From assembly GCA_041441455.1 (NCBI GenBank), contig JASDTB010000059.1, positions 3,538 to 67,537 on the forward strand: a stretch of 64,000 nucleotides of DNA. The letters run 5' to 3'. Shown one piece after another: positions 33,459 to 41,687 of the stretch (position 1 is the first letter of the stretch; each line of letters starts with the position of its first letter). Origin of the DNA: JAFIHK01 sp041441455 (lineage in GTDB: Bacteria; Bacteroidota; Bacteroidia; Bacteroidales; UBA932). Made by a program: the position numbers and the translations under genes. The notes under the pieces are model-generated. The model was not told the DNA's origin and did no database searches. It was given only the letters and a program-made list of their open reading frames with translations.

Positions 33459-34316
33459 ATGAAATCGTTTACCAACTATTTAAAGCTTGTAAAGTTTTCG
33501 CATACGATTTTCGCTATGCCGTTTGCCTTTACAGGCTTTTTCCTTTCATATTCACATAATGGAGGTGAATTGTCTTATGCAATCTTTTTAAAGATTGTTT
33601 TGTGTATGGTATTTGCCAGAAATGCGGCAATGGGATTTAATCGATATATTGACAGGTATATTGATGCTGCTAATCCTCGAACAGCATCAAGGGAGATTCC
33701 ATCAGGGGTTATCTCTTCGAGATCTGCTCTACTATTTGTAATCTTCAACACGGTGATGTTCTCAATATCTGCATTATGGATTAATCCTCTCTGCTTCTAT
33801 CTGTCATTTCCTGCACTTGGAGTTCTTTTAGGTTATAGCTACATGAAGAGATTTACTGCGTTGTGTCACTATGTGCTTGGTTTGGCCTTGGCAATTGCAC
33901 CAGCTGGTGCATATATTGCTTTTGCAGGTAGAGCAGATTTAAGTATAATTGTCTTATCGTTGATAGTACTGTTTTGGTCTGCAAACTTCGATATTATTTA
34001 TTCGTTGGCCGACGAAGAGTACGACAGAGAGAATGGGCTGAAGTCAATTCCAGCTACATTTGGAAGGGTAGGAGCCCTGATTTTGTCTGCAATAGGTCAC
34101 TTAATAGTTGTTCCTCTTTTAGTTCTGTTTGGTCTTCTGATTGATGCTGGGGCTCTTTATATTATTGGTGCTTCAATCTTTACAGCCCTTTTAGTCTACC
34201 AACATGCAATCATTAAAAAAGACGACATCTCTAGAGTGAATGCCGCCTTCTTTACTGCTAATGGATATGCCTCTGTATTATTTGCAATCTTTTCAATTGC
34301 AGATATTTTATTCTAG
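33459..34316 (+). CDS. mqnP: UbiA-like prenyltransferase, probably for menaquinone synthesis by the futalosine route (MqnP-like)
   Basis: A 285-residue membrane enzyme with about eight helices. The first Asp-rich prenyl-diphosphate site is NRYIDRYIDAANPRTASREI (about 62-81). The second is near DEEYDRENGLKSIP. HTIFAMPFAFTGFFLSYSHN near the N-terminus and the wording of both Asp sites match the UbiA-like proteins annotated as MqnP or 4-hydroxybenzoate polyprenyltransferase in menaquinone-making Bacteroidetes. No other menaquinone gene is here, so the exact aromatic substrate is inferred. Its ATG directly follows the pheT stop, and its 3' end overlaps the convergent M14 peptidase by four bases. 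Confidence 0.85.
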   Translation: MKSFTNYLKLVKFSHTIFAMPFAFTGFFLSYSHNGGELSYAIFLKIVLCMVFARNAAMGFNRYIDRYIDAANPRTASREIPSGVISSRSALLFVIFNTVMFSISALWINPLCFYLSFPALGVLLGYSYMKRFTALCHYVLGLALAIAPAGAYIAFAGRADLSIIVLSLIVLFWSANFDIIYSLADEEYDRENGLKSIPATFGRVGALILSAIGHLIVVPLLVLFGLLIDAGALYIIGASIFTALLVYQHAIIKKDDISRVNAAFFTANGYASVLFAIFSIADILF

Positions 34317-36127
34317 TTGCCTCTCTTTTCGAAATATCGGAAGATTGGATATCTGTCCGAAACTGATTCAGCTTGTTTTCTAACTTTTAAGTAGAAAAAG
34401 TTTAAGATCTCTTTTGGGTTTGAGGCAAACTGTTTGTCTTTTAGCCTCTCTTCGAATTCGAGCTTAAGTGCTGGGTCTTTTGCCAACATCTCTCTACCTT
34501 TAATCTCCATATATGGAAGTGAGATCCAGAATTCATTTGGTGCTTTTACATATGCATTGTAGAATCCCCAAAATAGAAGTGAAGATGAGGCTGCTGGTTC
34601 AAGGATATTTGCGGCTAGTTTAGCTTTAGGTTGATTCATGTCTAAGAGATAATCGCCCTTTCTTACAATCACCTGTTCGCTCTTTTCATTGAACTGTGTT
34701 GTCAATGTATTTCTCCCCTCATAAGGAGTCTCCGACCATTTATACTTTGTGAATCTATATGCAGAGACTATAAGCATAGTATCTTTAATTGCTTTTTGCA
34801 ATTTAATATCATGCAGGTTCAAGAGATCTATTGTAGATGCGAGCTCCGAAGGTATTATGTATTTATCTGGTAGTACTGTAGTGTATTCGGGAAGAAACTT
34901 TGTAAACATCTTTACCTTTCCATTAACTGGACTCTCGTGGTCGAAATAGGTCCAATCTGCTCCGCTTAAATCACTTTTGACTGTTTTTGTCTGCCAAGTC
35001 AGGTAGTCGACGTAAGTGCTATCTGTAAAATCTTCTGCATAGGAGAGAATATATGGTTGTTTTCTAAACTCTCTGGATGCAACAGAGTTATCGGCATCTT
35101 TAATAATAGAGATAAGCTCTTTGCTATTTTTTGAAACAATCTCGAGAGAGTGTTCCAAGATCTTATAACTTGCCTCTACTCTTTGTTTATATGGTTTGTA
35201 TATGTGGTTTTCTACGAGTAGTCCGATTCTGTTTTGAGATGCGGCATAGCCGTTTGAGTATTGCGGAGTGAAGGTGCTAGGATAGATACCTTTTGAGACA
35301 TCTCCCCACTCTTTGTAATCGAAGTATGGGAAGAGAGGATAACCCTCCTTCATCATTTTGGACTTCAACTCTTTTTCATATACACTCTTACTCCAATCAA
35401 AAACATTCGAAGGTAAATAGCCGCATTGATCTAAACCATAAGTTGATACGTATTGAAAATCAGCTCCATTAGTCACATGAATATCAATGAATAGTTCAGG
35501 AAGCCATCTGTTGTATATCTTTAGCAAAGCTTGGGTTTCTGGAGCGTCTGCTTTGATAAAATCGCGATTCATATTGATCTTTTGTGCAGTAAAGCGTGCC
35601 CCAACCTCTTCTGGCCCATTCTGATTTATCCTATAGTGAACTCCAAAATCTTCGTGCCCATCTACATTGATAATTGGGATAAACAGCAATGTAACGTTTT
35701 TTAAAAGCTCTTTATGTTTGCCATAAATTGCTAAATCGCGAAGGAGCATGAGCCCTGCATCTTTTCCATCTGGCTCACCAGCGTGGATACAGGCTTCGGC
35801 AAGGATAACAGCTTTCCCTTTTGCTCTGATCTTTGCAGGATCTGTCTCCCCATCGGAATCAGCTATAAGCATCATAATATCTCTTCCTTGTGGGGACGTT
35901 CCAATCTTTACAAGGCTTATTAGAGTGGAGGCTGAGTCTAGCTTTTTGCAAAAGTCTATTGTCTCCTTATACCTTGGAGTTTTGGTATTGCCTGAGAGTT
36001 CGTAGTATGTTAAAAAATCTTTGCTTTGGGGCGTATGTAAAAAATTGCTCCCTTTACCGGATACTGTTGCTAAAACAGCTATGGTAAAGAGAGCAACACC
36101 AATCAGTGACCTATTATTTCTAGACAT
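34313..36127 (-). CDS. Secreted M14-family zinc carboxypeptidase
   Basis: A 604-residue exported metallopeptidase. After a signal peptide (SLIGVALFTIAVLATVSG) the zinc site is visible as HAGEPDGKDAG (HxxE) with the third ligand His in LFIDIHVTNGADF. NMNRDF matches the substrate-binding Arg region, and ENHIY carries the likely catalytic Glu (IGLLVENHIYKPYKQRV). A roughly 250-residue C-terminal extension of beta character follows, as in many Bacteroidetes M14 proteins. Substrate may be peptide or peptidoglycan stem. A perfect -7 element lies at 36148-36155. The gene stands alone between eno and the prenyltransferase. Confidence 0.9.
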   Translation of the reverse strand: MSRNNRSLIGVALFTIAVLATVSGKGSNFLHTPQSKDFLTYYELSGNTKTPRYKETIDFCKKLDSASTLISLVKIGTSPQGRDIMMLIADSDGETDPAKIRAKGKAVILAEACIHAGEPDGKDAGLMLLRDLAIYGKHKELLKNVTLLFIPIINVDGHEDFGVHYRINQNGPEEVGARFTAQKINMNRDFIKADAPETQALLKIYNRWLPELFIDIHVTNGADFQYVSTYGLDQCGYLPSNVFDWSKSVYEKELKSKMMKEGYPLFPYFDYKEWGDVSKGIYPSTFTPQYSNGYAASQNRIGLLVENHIYKPYKQRVEASYKILEHSLEIVSKNSKELISIIKDADNSVASREFRKQPYILSYAEDFTDSTYVDYLTWQTKTVKSDLSGADWTYFDHESPVNGKVKMFTKFLPEYTTVLPDKYIIPSELASTIDLLNLHDIKLQKAIKDTMLIVSAYRFTKYKWSETPYEGRNTLTTQFNEKSEQVIVRKGDYLLDMNQPKAKLAANILEPAASSSLLFWGFYNAYVKAPNEFWISLPYMEIKGREMLAKDPALKLEFEERLKDKQFASNPKEILNFFYLKVRKQAESVSDRYPIFRYFEKRGN

Positions 36128-36147
36128 GTTTTATAAATTTGTTTACA

Positions 36148-36155
36148 CAAATATA
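36148..36155 (-). promoter_or_regulatory. -7 promoter element of the M14 peptidase gene
   Basis: TATATTTG on the minus strand, a perfect TAnnTTTG, lies 21 bases before the start. The expected -33 position falls at the end of the eno gap and is not a clear TTTG. Confidence 0.55.
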
Positions 36156-36177
36156 TAAAAATGTCGGGGAAGAGAAT

Positions 36178-37449
36178 TTATTTTCTGCCGTAAACAGCTA
36201 AATCCCCCAACTCCTCTTCGATTCTCAACAATTGGTTGTACTTAGCCATTCTGTCTGAGCGGCTGAGTGAACCTGTCTTAATCTGTCCGGAGTTTGTTGC
36301 AACCGCAATATCTGCAATTGTAGCATCCTCAGTTTCACCCGAACGGTGAGAGGTTACTGAGGTATATTTGTTTCTATGAGCTAGTTCGATAGCATTCAAG
36401 GTCTCAGTAAGTGTACCAATTTGGTTAACCTTGATTAGGATTGAGTTAGCGCAACCTTGATCGATACCTTTTCTTAAGAATTCAACGTTTGTTACGAACA
36501 AATCGTCACCAACAAGTTGAATTTTTGATCCAAGTTCGTCTGTAAGAAGTTTCCATCCTGTCCAATCTTCTTCTGCCATACCATCTTCGATTGAGTCGAT
36601 AGGGTATTTGTCAACAAGTGATTTAAGGAATGCAACTTGTTCTGCAGCGTTTCTCTTTGCTCCGTTAGGACCTTCGAACTTTGAGTAGTCGTAGATTCCG
36701 TCTTTGTAAAATTCCGAAGAAGCACAGTCAAGAGCGATTGTTACATCTTTCTTAGGCTCATATCCTGCAGCTTTGATAGCTTTAAGGATAGATTCAAGAG
36801 CATCTTCAGTTCCATTAAGTGTTGGAGCAAAACCTCCTTCATCACCTACAGCTGTGCTAAGACCTCTGTCGTGGAAAATTTTCTTAAGGCTGTGGAATAC
36901 TTCAGCGCCCATTCTTAAGCCCTCTTTGAAGCTAGTTGCTCCAACAGGACGAATCATGAACTCTTGGAATGCGATAGGAGCATCAGAGTGTGATCCACCA
37001 TTGATGATATTCATCATTGGCACTGGAAGGGTTACTGCATTTGTTCCTCCGATATATCTGTAAAGAGGAATTTGAAGATAATCTGCTGCAGCTTTTGCTA
37101 CTGCTAATGAAACGCCAAGGATAGCGTTTGCACCAAGTTTAGATTTTGTAGGGGTGCCATCTAATTCTAAAAGCATTTTATCTATTTCTGCTTGATTAAG
37201 GGCGTTCATTCCCAAAAGTGCAGGCGCGATAATGTCGTTTACGTTTGCTACAGCTTTAAGTACGCCTTTGCCCAAGTAACGAGATTTGTCTCCGTCTCTT
37301 AATTCTAGTGCTTCGTGAGTACCTGTTGATGCTCCTGATGGAACTGCAGCTCTACCGAATGCTCCAGAATAAAGTCTTACTTCTACTTCGATCGTTGGGT
37401 TTCCGCGAGAATCAAGAATCTCACGTGCGTGAATGTTACTAATTTCCAT
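36178..37449 (-). CDS. eno: Enolase
   Basis: A 423-residue glycolytic enzyme (2-phosphoglycerate to phosphoenolpyruvate). ARQ-type N-terminus IHAREILDSRGNPTIEVEV, AAVPSGASTGTHEALELRDG, the metal and acid-base residues in VGDEGGFAP, DCASSEFYKDG, SIEDGMAEEDW and VGDDLFVTN, and the SHRSGETED loop are all intact. It follows the SIMPL-domain gene after 23 bases and has no separate promoter I can see, so the two are probably co-transcribed. Confidence 0.99.
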   Translation of the reverse strand: MEISNIHAREILDSRGNPTIEVEVRLYSGAFGRAAVPSGASTGTHEALELRDGDKSRYLGKGVLKAVANVNDIIAPALLGMNALNQAEIDKMLLELDGTPTKSKLGANAILGVSLAVAKAAADYLQIPLYRYIGGTNAVTLPVPMMNIINGGSHSDAPIAFQEFMIRPVGATSFKEGLRMGAEVFHSLKKIFHDRGLSTAVGDEGGFAPTLNGTEDALESILKAIKAAGYEPKKDVTIALDCASSEFYKDGIYDYSKFEGPNGAKRNAAEQVAFLKSLVDKYPIDSIEDGMAEEDWTGWKLLTDELGSKIQLVGDDLFVTNVEFLRKGIDQGCANSILIKVNQIGTLTETLNAIELAHRNKYTSVTSHRSGETEDATIADIAVATNSGQIKTGSLSRSDRMAKYNQLLRIEEELGDLAVYGRK

Positions 37450-37472
37450 AATTACTTTTCAAATGTTTATGA

Positions 37473-38189
37473 TTAATCTCTTAATAAATAATCTATTGTG
37501 CTTACTACTCTTATGGTCTTAATGTGTGGTGTATTGGCATCTCTGTCGGAAATAGAGAATTGACCCTGATTAGCACTCTTTATCTTTCCAAGTTTGCTGT
37601 CAGAATCTTTTGCGAATTTCTCTGCTGATGCTCTTGCGTTTTGTGTTGCCTCTTCAATCATCTTAGGTTTGACATCATTGAGCTTAGTGAAAGTATATTG
37701 AGGTACATATTCGTACTCACCTCCACTAATTGCAACTCCTTTTTGAAGAAGGTCTGATTGTCCAGAAATGATTTGTCTTACAAGTTCTACTTTGTCGGAA
37801 GTGACAGTCAAAACACTGGTTATGTTGTATCTGTATGTGCTTGGTTGGCTTTGATATCTCTCAGCATTCATATCGATAATCTTTGGTGCTGAGATTGTGA
37901 TTTCGGCTTCTGTAAGCCCTTTTGAGATCAAAAAATCCTTGATGATCTTGTTTTTCTGATTTATTGTCTGGTAAAGAGAGTTGAGATCATTTCCTATCTC
38001 TTTGAAAGCGATAGGCCAGATTACTTTGTCAGCGGGTACTTCTAATTCCGCAAGCCCCTTCACGCTTACAACTCTGTCGTAGGACTTGAAGGCTTTTACG
38101 GCACTAAAAAGAAAGATTCCCAAAACTATGAGGCCGATCATTACGAACAGACCGGAATTGATGATTTTGTTTGTGCCGTTTGTTCCCAT
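37473..38189 (-). CDS. SIMPL (DUF541) domain protein, membrane-anchored
   Basis: A 238-residue protein with one N-terminal membrane helix (LFVMIGLIVLGIFLFSAVKAF) and a periplasmic SIMPL domain. It shows VSVKGLAELEVPADKVIW near the start, EAEITISAPKIID in the middle and a TQNARASAEKFAKDSDSKLG segment near the end, all typical of DUF541 proteins related to E. coli YggE. YggE-type proteins are linked to oxidative stress, but the biochemical role is unknown. It is divergent from an amidase through interleaved -7 elements and is upstream of eno. Confidence 0.9.
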   Translation of the reverse strand: MGTNGTNKIINSGLFVMIGLIVLGIFLFSAVKAFKSYDRVVSVKGLAELEVPADKVIWPIAFKEIGNDLNSLYQTINQKNKIIKDFLISKGLTEAEITISAPKIIDMNAERYQSQPSTYRYNITSVLTVTSDKVELVRQIISGQSDLLQKGVAISGGEYEYVPQYTFTKLNDVKPKMIEEATQNARASAEKFAKDSDSKLGKIKSANQGQFSISDRDANTPHIKTIRVVSTIDYLLRD

Positions 38190-38195
38190 AATTTC

Positions 38196-38216
38196 TATAT
38201 TTGTGTGTCAAAAATA
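38196..38216. promoter_or_regulatory. Interleaved divergent promoter elements (amidase to the right, SIMPL protein to the left)
   Basis: TATATTTG (38196-38203, plus strand) and TATTTTTG (complement of 38209-38216) are both TAnnTTTG matches separated by five bases and point away from each other. A TTTG at 38170-38173 may serve the plus-strand promoter with a long 22-base spacer. Two polymerases could not bind at the same time. Confidence 0.65.
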
Positions 38217-38232
38217 CAACAAATTTCAAGCC

Positions 38233-39693
38233 ATGAAAAACAAAAAAACAATTTTATCGCTTTTTGTGATAAATTTCTTTTCCCTTGCTCTATTAAGTGC
38301 ACAAAATGAGTCTGTTATAAAAATTACAAAAGGACAGAACGACACCGTATCCGTTAAACAGCATGTGATTGTTGGATTAGCTCCTCTAAATTCAGAGATT
38401 AAAATTGATGGTAAAATTGTAAAGCAATATAAGACAGGCGCTTTTGGTGATGAAATTGTATTGAAAGATGGCGATAATTTGGTTAAAATTGAGGCAATAA
38501 GTAATGGTAAAAGTTATGAGAAGAGTCTTAAGATTTTTTACCGACCAGTTACTCCTGCTCAAACATCTCTTTTACCACTCGACTTTGTGGGAAAAGTTGT
38601 TGAGACAAAAGATGGGGCATATCTAAATTTTGGATCGGGAGACGATCGATTGGGCGGAACAAAAATAAACTTCCTGTCTCAAGGAATAAAGTTAGAGGTT
38701 ATTGATTCTGTTTCGAATTTGTATAAAGTAAAGTTGTCGGATAATTTCAAAGTATTTATTCCCAAAGAGTATACAAATCCAATGACTCAGGGTACTCGTC
38801 CTGCCAAATCTTTGACAGGTTCATGGAGCGTCACAACATACGAAAAGGGCGATAAAGTGAGAGTCTCATTAGACGAGAGAGTTCCATACGTTGTTTATTA
38901 CGATAAGGCTCTAAATATGTTAGTTGCAGAGATACATGGAGCAAATTGCAACTCAAATTGGATCACCCAATATCCAGGATTAAAGAGCATCGAATATGTA
39001 GACATTCGTCAAACCTCTACAGAAGTTGTAAAGGTGATGATGAAATTGAATAACAATTATATGTGGGGCTATGAGGTTGCTTATGCTGGAAATGCTTTGG
39101 AGATTTCGATCAAAAAAAGACCATCTTTGAATCTTAAAGATTTGACAATAGGAATTGATGCTGGACATGGTGGACCAAAATCATTTGGTGCAGTAGGTGT
39201 GTCGGGATTAAAAGAGAAAGATCAAAACCTTGCAATGGCATATATGTTGAAAGAGGAGTTGGAACGATATGGTGCAAAAGTTGTTCTAAGTAGAAGTGAT
39301 GACTCCGATATGAATATGACAGAGAGAAAGAGAATCTTTGCAGAGGCTAAGATAGATCTTTTAGTTTCGATTCACTGCAATGCTGGAGGCAATCCTCTTA
39401 AAACGGGAGGCACAAGCACATATTATAAACACATTGAATATAGAGATTTAGCAGAGACAATACTTGCTAGACTTTTAGAACTTGATGTTAAAAATTTTGG
39501 TTTAGTTGGTAATTTTAACTTTAGTATGAATGCTCCAACTCAATACCCTTCGGTACTAGTAGAGACGCTCTTTATGAGTAATCTTGCCGAAGAGGAGTTA
39601 CTATCCGACCCTGTATTCCAGCGCAAAATGATGCAAAGCGTAGTCAAGGGCCTTCGTGATTATCTTAAAAAAGTGAAGAAAGCTGAAAAATAG
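38233..39693 (+). CDS. N-acetylmuramoyl-L-alanine amidase (AmiC-type, Amidase_3)
   Basis: A 486-residue exported peptidoglycan amidase. A signal peptide (ILSLFVINFFSLALLSAQ) is followed by about 320 residues of beta-rich N-terminal region that resembles SH3/AMIN-like modules. The catalytic domain from about 314 shows IGIDAGHGGPKSFGAVG (His), KEKDQNLAMAYML (Glu), VSIHCNAGGN (His) and VLVETLFMSN (catalytic Glu). The frame is open back to 38086, but the start at 38233 fits both the signal peptide and the -7 element. It cleaves the bond between MurNAc and L-Ala during cell separation. uvrB begins at the next base after its stop. Confidence 0.93.
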   Translation: MKNKKTILSLFVINFFSLALLSAQNESVIKITKGQNDTVSVKQHVIVGLAPLNSEIKIDGKIVKQYKTGAFGDEIVLKDGDNLVKIEAISNGKSYEKSLKIFYRPVTPAQTSLLPLDFVGKVVETKDGAYLNFGSGDDRLGGTKINFLSQGIKLEVIDSVSNLYKVKLSDNFKVFIPKEYTNPMTQGTRPAKSLTGSWSVTTYEKGDKVRVSLDERVPYVVYYDKALNMLVAEIHGANCNSNWITQYPGLKSIEYVDIRQTSTEVVKVMMKLNNNYMWGYEVAYAGNALEISIKKRPSLNLKDLTIGIDAGHGGPKSFGAVGVSGLKEKDQNLAMAYMLKEELERYGAKVVLSRSDDSDMNMTERKRIFAEAKIDLLVSIHCNAGGNPLKTGGTSTYYKHIEYRDLAETILARLLELDVKNFGLVGNFNFSMNAPTQYPSVLVETLFMSNLAEEELLSDPVFQRKMMQSVVKGLRDYLKKVKKAEK

Positions 39694-41685
39694 ATGGGAT
39701 TTAAATTACAATCAGAATACAAACCTACAGGCGATCAACCCGCAGCAATTGATCAGATTTGCGAACACATTAATGGAGAACTTCCTGCTGTAACACTTTT
39801 GGGAGTAACAGGTTCGGGAAAGACCTTTACGATGGCAAATGTTATTCAACGTCTGCAGCGTCCGGCATTAATTTTAAGCCACAACAAAACGTTGGCGGCA
39901 CAATTATACGCCGAATTCAAAGCTTTCTTTCCAGAGAATGCTGTAGAATACTTTGTCTCCTATTACGACTATTATCAGCCTGAGGCCTATCTCCCTGTCA
40001 CCGATACCTATATCGAAAAAGACTTGAGTATTAATGAAGAGATTGAAAAGCTTCGGCTTTCTGCCTCGTCTGCACTTCTGTCGGGGAGAAAAGATGTGAT
40101 TGTAATTTCAAGTGTATCTTGTCTTTATGGTATTGGAAATCCTGAGGATTTCCATGCAAACACCATTTTCCTACGCAGAGGAGATACCTTATCTCGCAAT
40201 AAACTCCTCTATTCGTTAGTCGATAGTCTCTACTCCCGCAGCGAAGCTGAATTCAAAAGGGGAGTCTTTCGAGTAAAAGGAGATACAGTAGACATCTATC
40301 CAGCCTATTCAGATACTTCAGTGAGGATTATCTTTTTTGGCGATGAGGTGGAGAGTATTGAGTTGTTTGATCCGCTAACAGGTGCTCATATCGAGGATCT
40401 TTCGGAGATAAACATCTATCCTGCAAATATCTTTGTAACTACAAGAGAGAGGATGAAAAATGCTATCGTCCAGATTCAAGACGATATGAAAAAGCAGTTT
40501 GACTACTTTAACGAGATAGGGAAACCGATGGAGGCGAAAAGGATCAAGCAGAGAGTTGAATTTGATTTGGAGATGATCAAGGAGATTGGCTATTGCTCTG
40601 GCATCGAGAACTACTCAAGATATTTTGATGGTCGAACTTCAGGAATGCGTCCATTCTGTCTGATCGACTACTTCTCTCCCGATTTTATAACATTTATTGA
40701 CGAAAGTCATGTGACAATTCCACAAATCAGGGCGATGTATGGCGGAGACAGAGCGAGAAAGGTTAATCTTATCGACTATGGATTCCGTCTGCCAGCTGCT
40801 GCAGATAACAGACCTCTGAAATTTGACGAATTTGAGGGAATTGTAGGACAGACAGTTTATGTAAGTGCAACGCCTGCAGATTATGAATTAAACAAATCGG
40901 AAGGCGTTATCGTAGAACAGGTTGTAAGGCCGACAGGTCTGTTGGACCCACCGATTGAGGTTCGGCCGACCAAAAATCAGATCGACGATTTATTAGAGGA
41001 GATTAGAATAAGAGTCAACAAAGATGAGAGAATACTTGTTACTACTCTCACAAAACGTATGGCTGAGGAGCTCGATAAGTATCTTACAGGGATTGGAATC
41101 AGATGCAGATATATTCACTCCGATGTAGATACTCTCGAAAGGATTGAGATTTTGGAAGACTTTCAAGCTGGTAGATTTGATGTCTTGATTGGAGTAAACC
41201 TATTAAGAGAGGGATTAGATTTACCTCAAGTCTCGTTAGTTGCAATCCTTGATGCCGACAAAGAGGGATTTTTAAGGTCGGAACGTGCACTTACTCAGAC
41301 TGCTGGAAGGGCAGCGAGAAATGTTGATGGAAGAGTTATAATGTATGCCGATACAATAACTCAGTCGATGAAGAGAACAATTGATGAGACTGAGCGCAGA
41401 CGTAATAAGCAGATGCAGTATAATCTCGAAAACAACATAATTCCGGTTCAGATCAGAAAGCAGGTGAGAAATGTATTGGGTAAGCAAAAAGATTATGTAG
41501 AGCCTTTGGAGGAGACAAAATCTATTTTAGCAGATCCTGTTCTTGCTAAGTTAAATCCCGACCAAATTCGGAAAGCAGTTGAGGCTGCTAAGAAGGAGAT
41601 GGAGAGAGCTGCTGCAGAACTTGATTTTATGAGAGCAGCTAAATTCCGTGATGAGATGAATGCACTCAAGAAATTACTTGGATAG
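39694..41685 (+). CDS. uvrB: Excinuclease ABC subunit B
   Basis: A 663-residue damage-verifying helicase of nucleotide excision repair. KLQSEYKPTGDQPAAIDQI opens the protein, with Walker A VTGSGKTFTMANVI and the beta-hairpin EYFVSYYDYYQPEAYLP. The DEAD-type box is in FIDESHVTIPQI, and the helicase C-domain has VNLLREGLDLPQVSLVAILD and QTAGRAARN. The C-terminal UVR motif (about 620-660) contacts UvrC. It directly follows the amidase gene, and a Rel gene starts two bases later. Confidence 0.98.
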   Translation: MGFKLQSEYKPTGDQPAAIDQICEHINGELPAVTLLGVTGSGKTFTMANVIQRLQRPALILSHNKTLAAQLYAEFKAFFPENAVEYFVSYYDYYQPEAYLPVTDTYIEKDLSINEEIEKLRLSASSALLSGRKDVIVISSVSCLYGIGNPEDFHANTIFLRRGDTLSRNKLLYSLVDSLYSRSEAEFKRGVFRVKGDTVDIYPAYSDTSVRIIFFGDEVESIELFDPLTGAHIEDLSEINIYPANIFVTTRERMKNAIVQIQDDMKKQFDYFNEIGKPMEAKRIKQRVEFDLEMIKEIGYCSGIENYSRYFDGRTSGMRPFCLIDYFSPDFITFIDESHVTIPQIRAMYGGDRARKVNLIDYGFRLPAAADNRPLKFDEFEGIVGQTVYVSATPADYELNKSEGVIVEQVVRPTGLLDPPIEVRPTKNQIDDLLEEIRIRVNKDERILVTTLTKRMAEELDKYLTGIGIRCRYIHSDVDTLERIEILEDFQAGRFDVLIGVNLLREGLDLPQVSLVAILDADKEGFLRSERALTQTAGRAARNVDGRVIMYADTITQSMKRTIDETERRRNKQMQYNLENNIIPVQIRKQVRNVLGKQKDYVEPLEETKSILADPVLAKLNPDQIRKAVEAAKKEMERAAAELDFMRAAKFRDEMNALKKLLG

Positions 41686-41687
41686 CA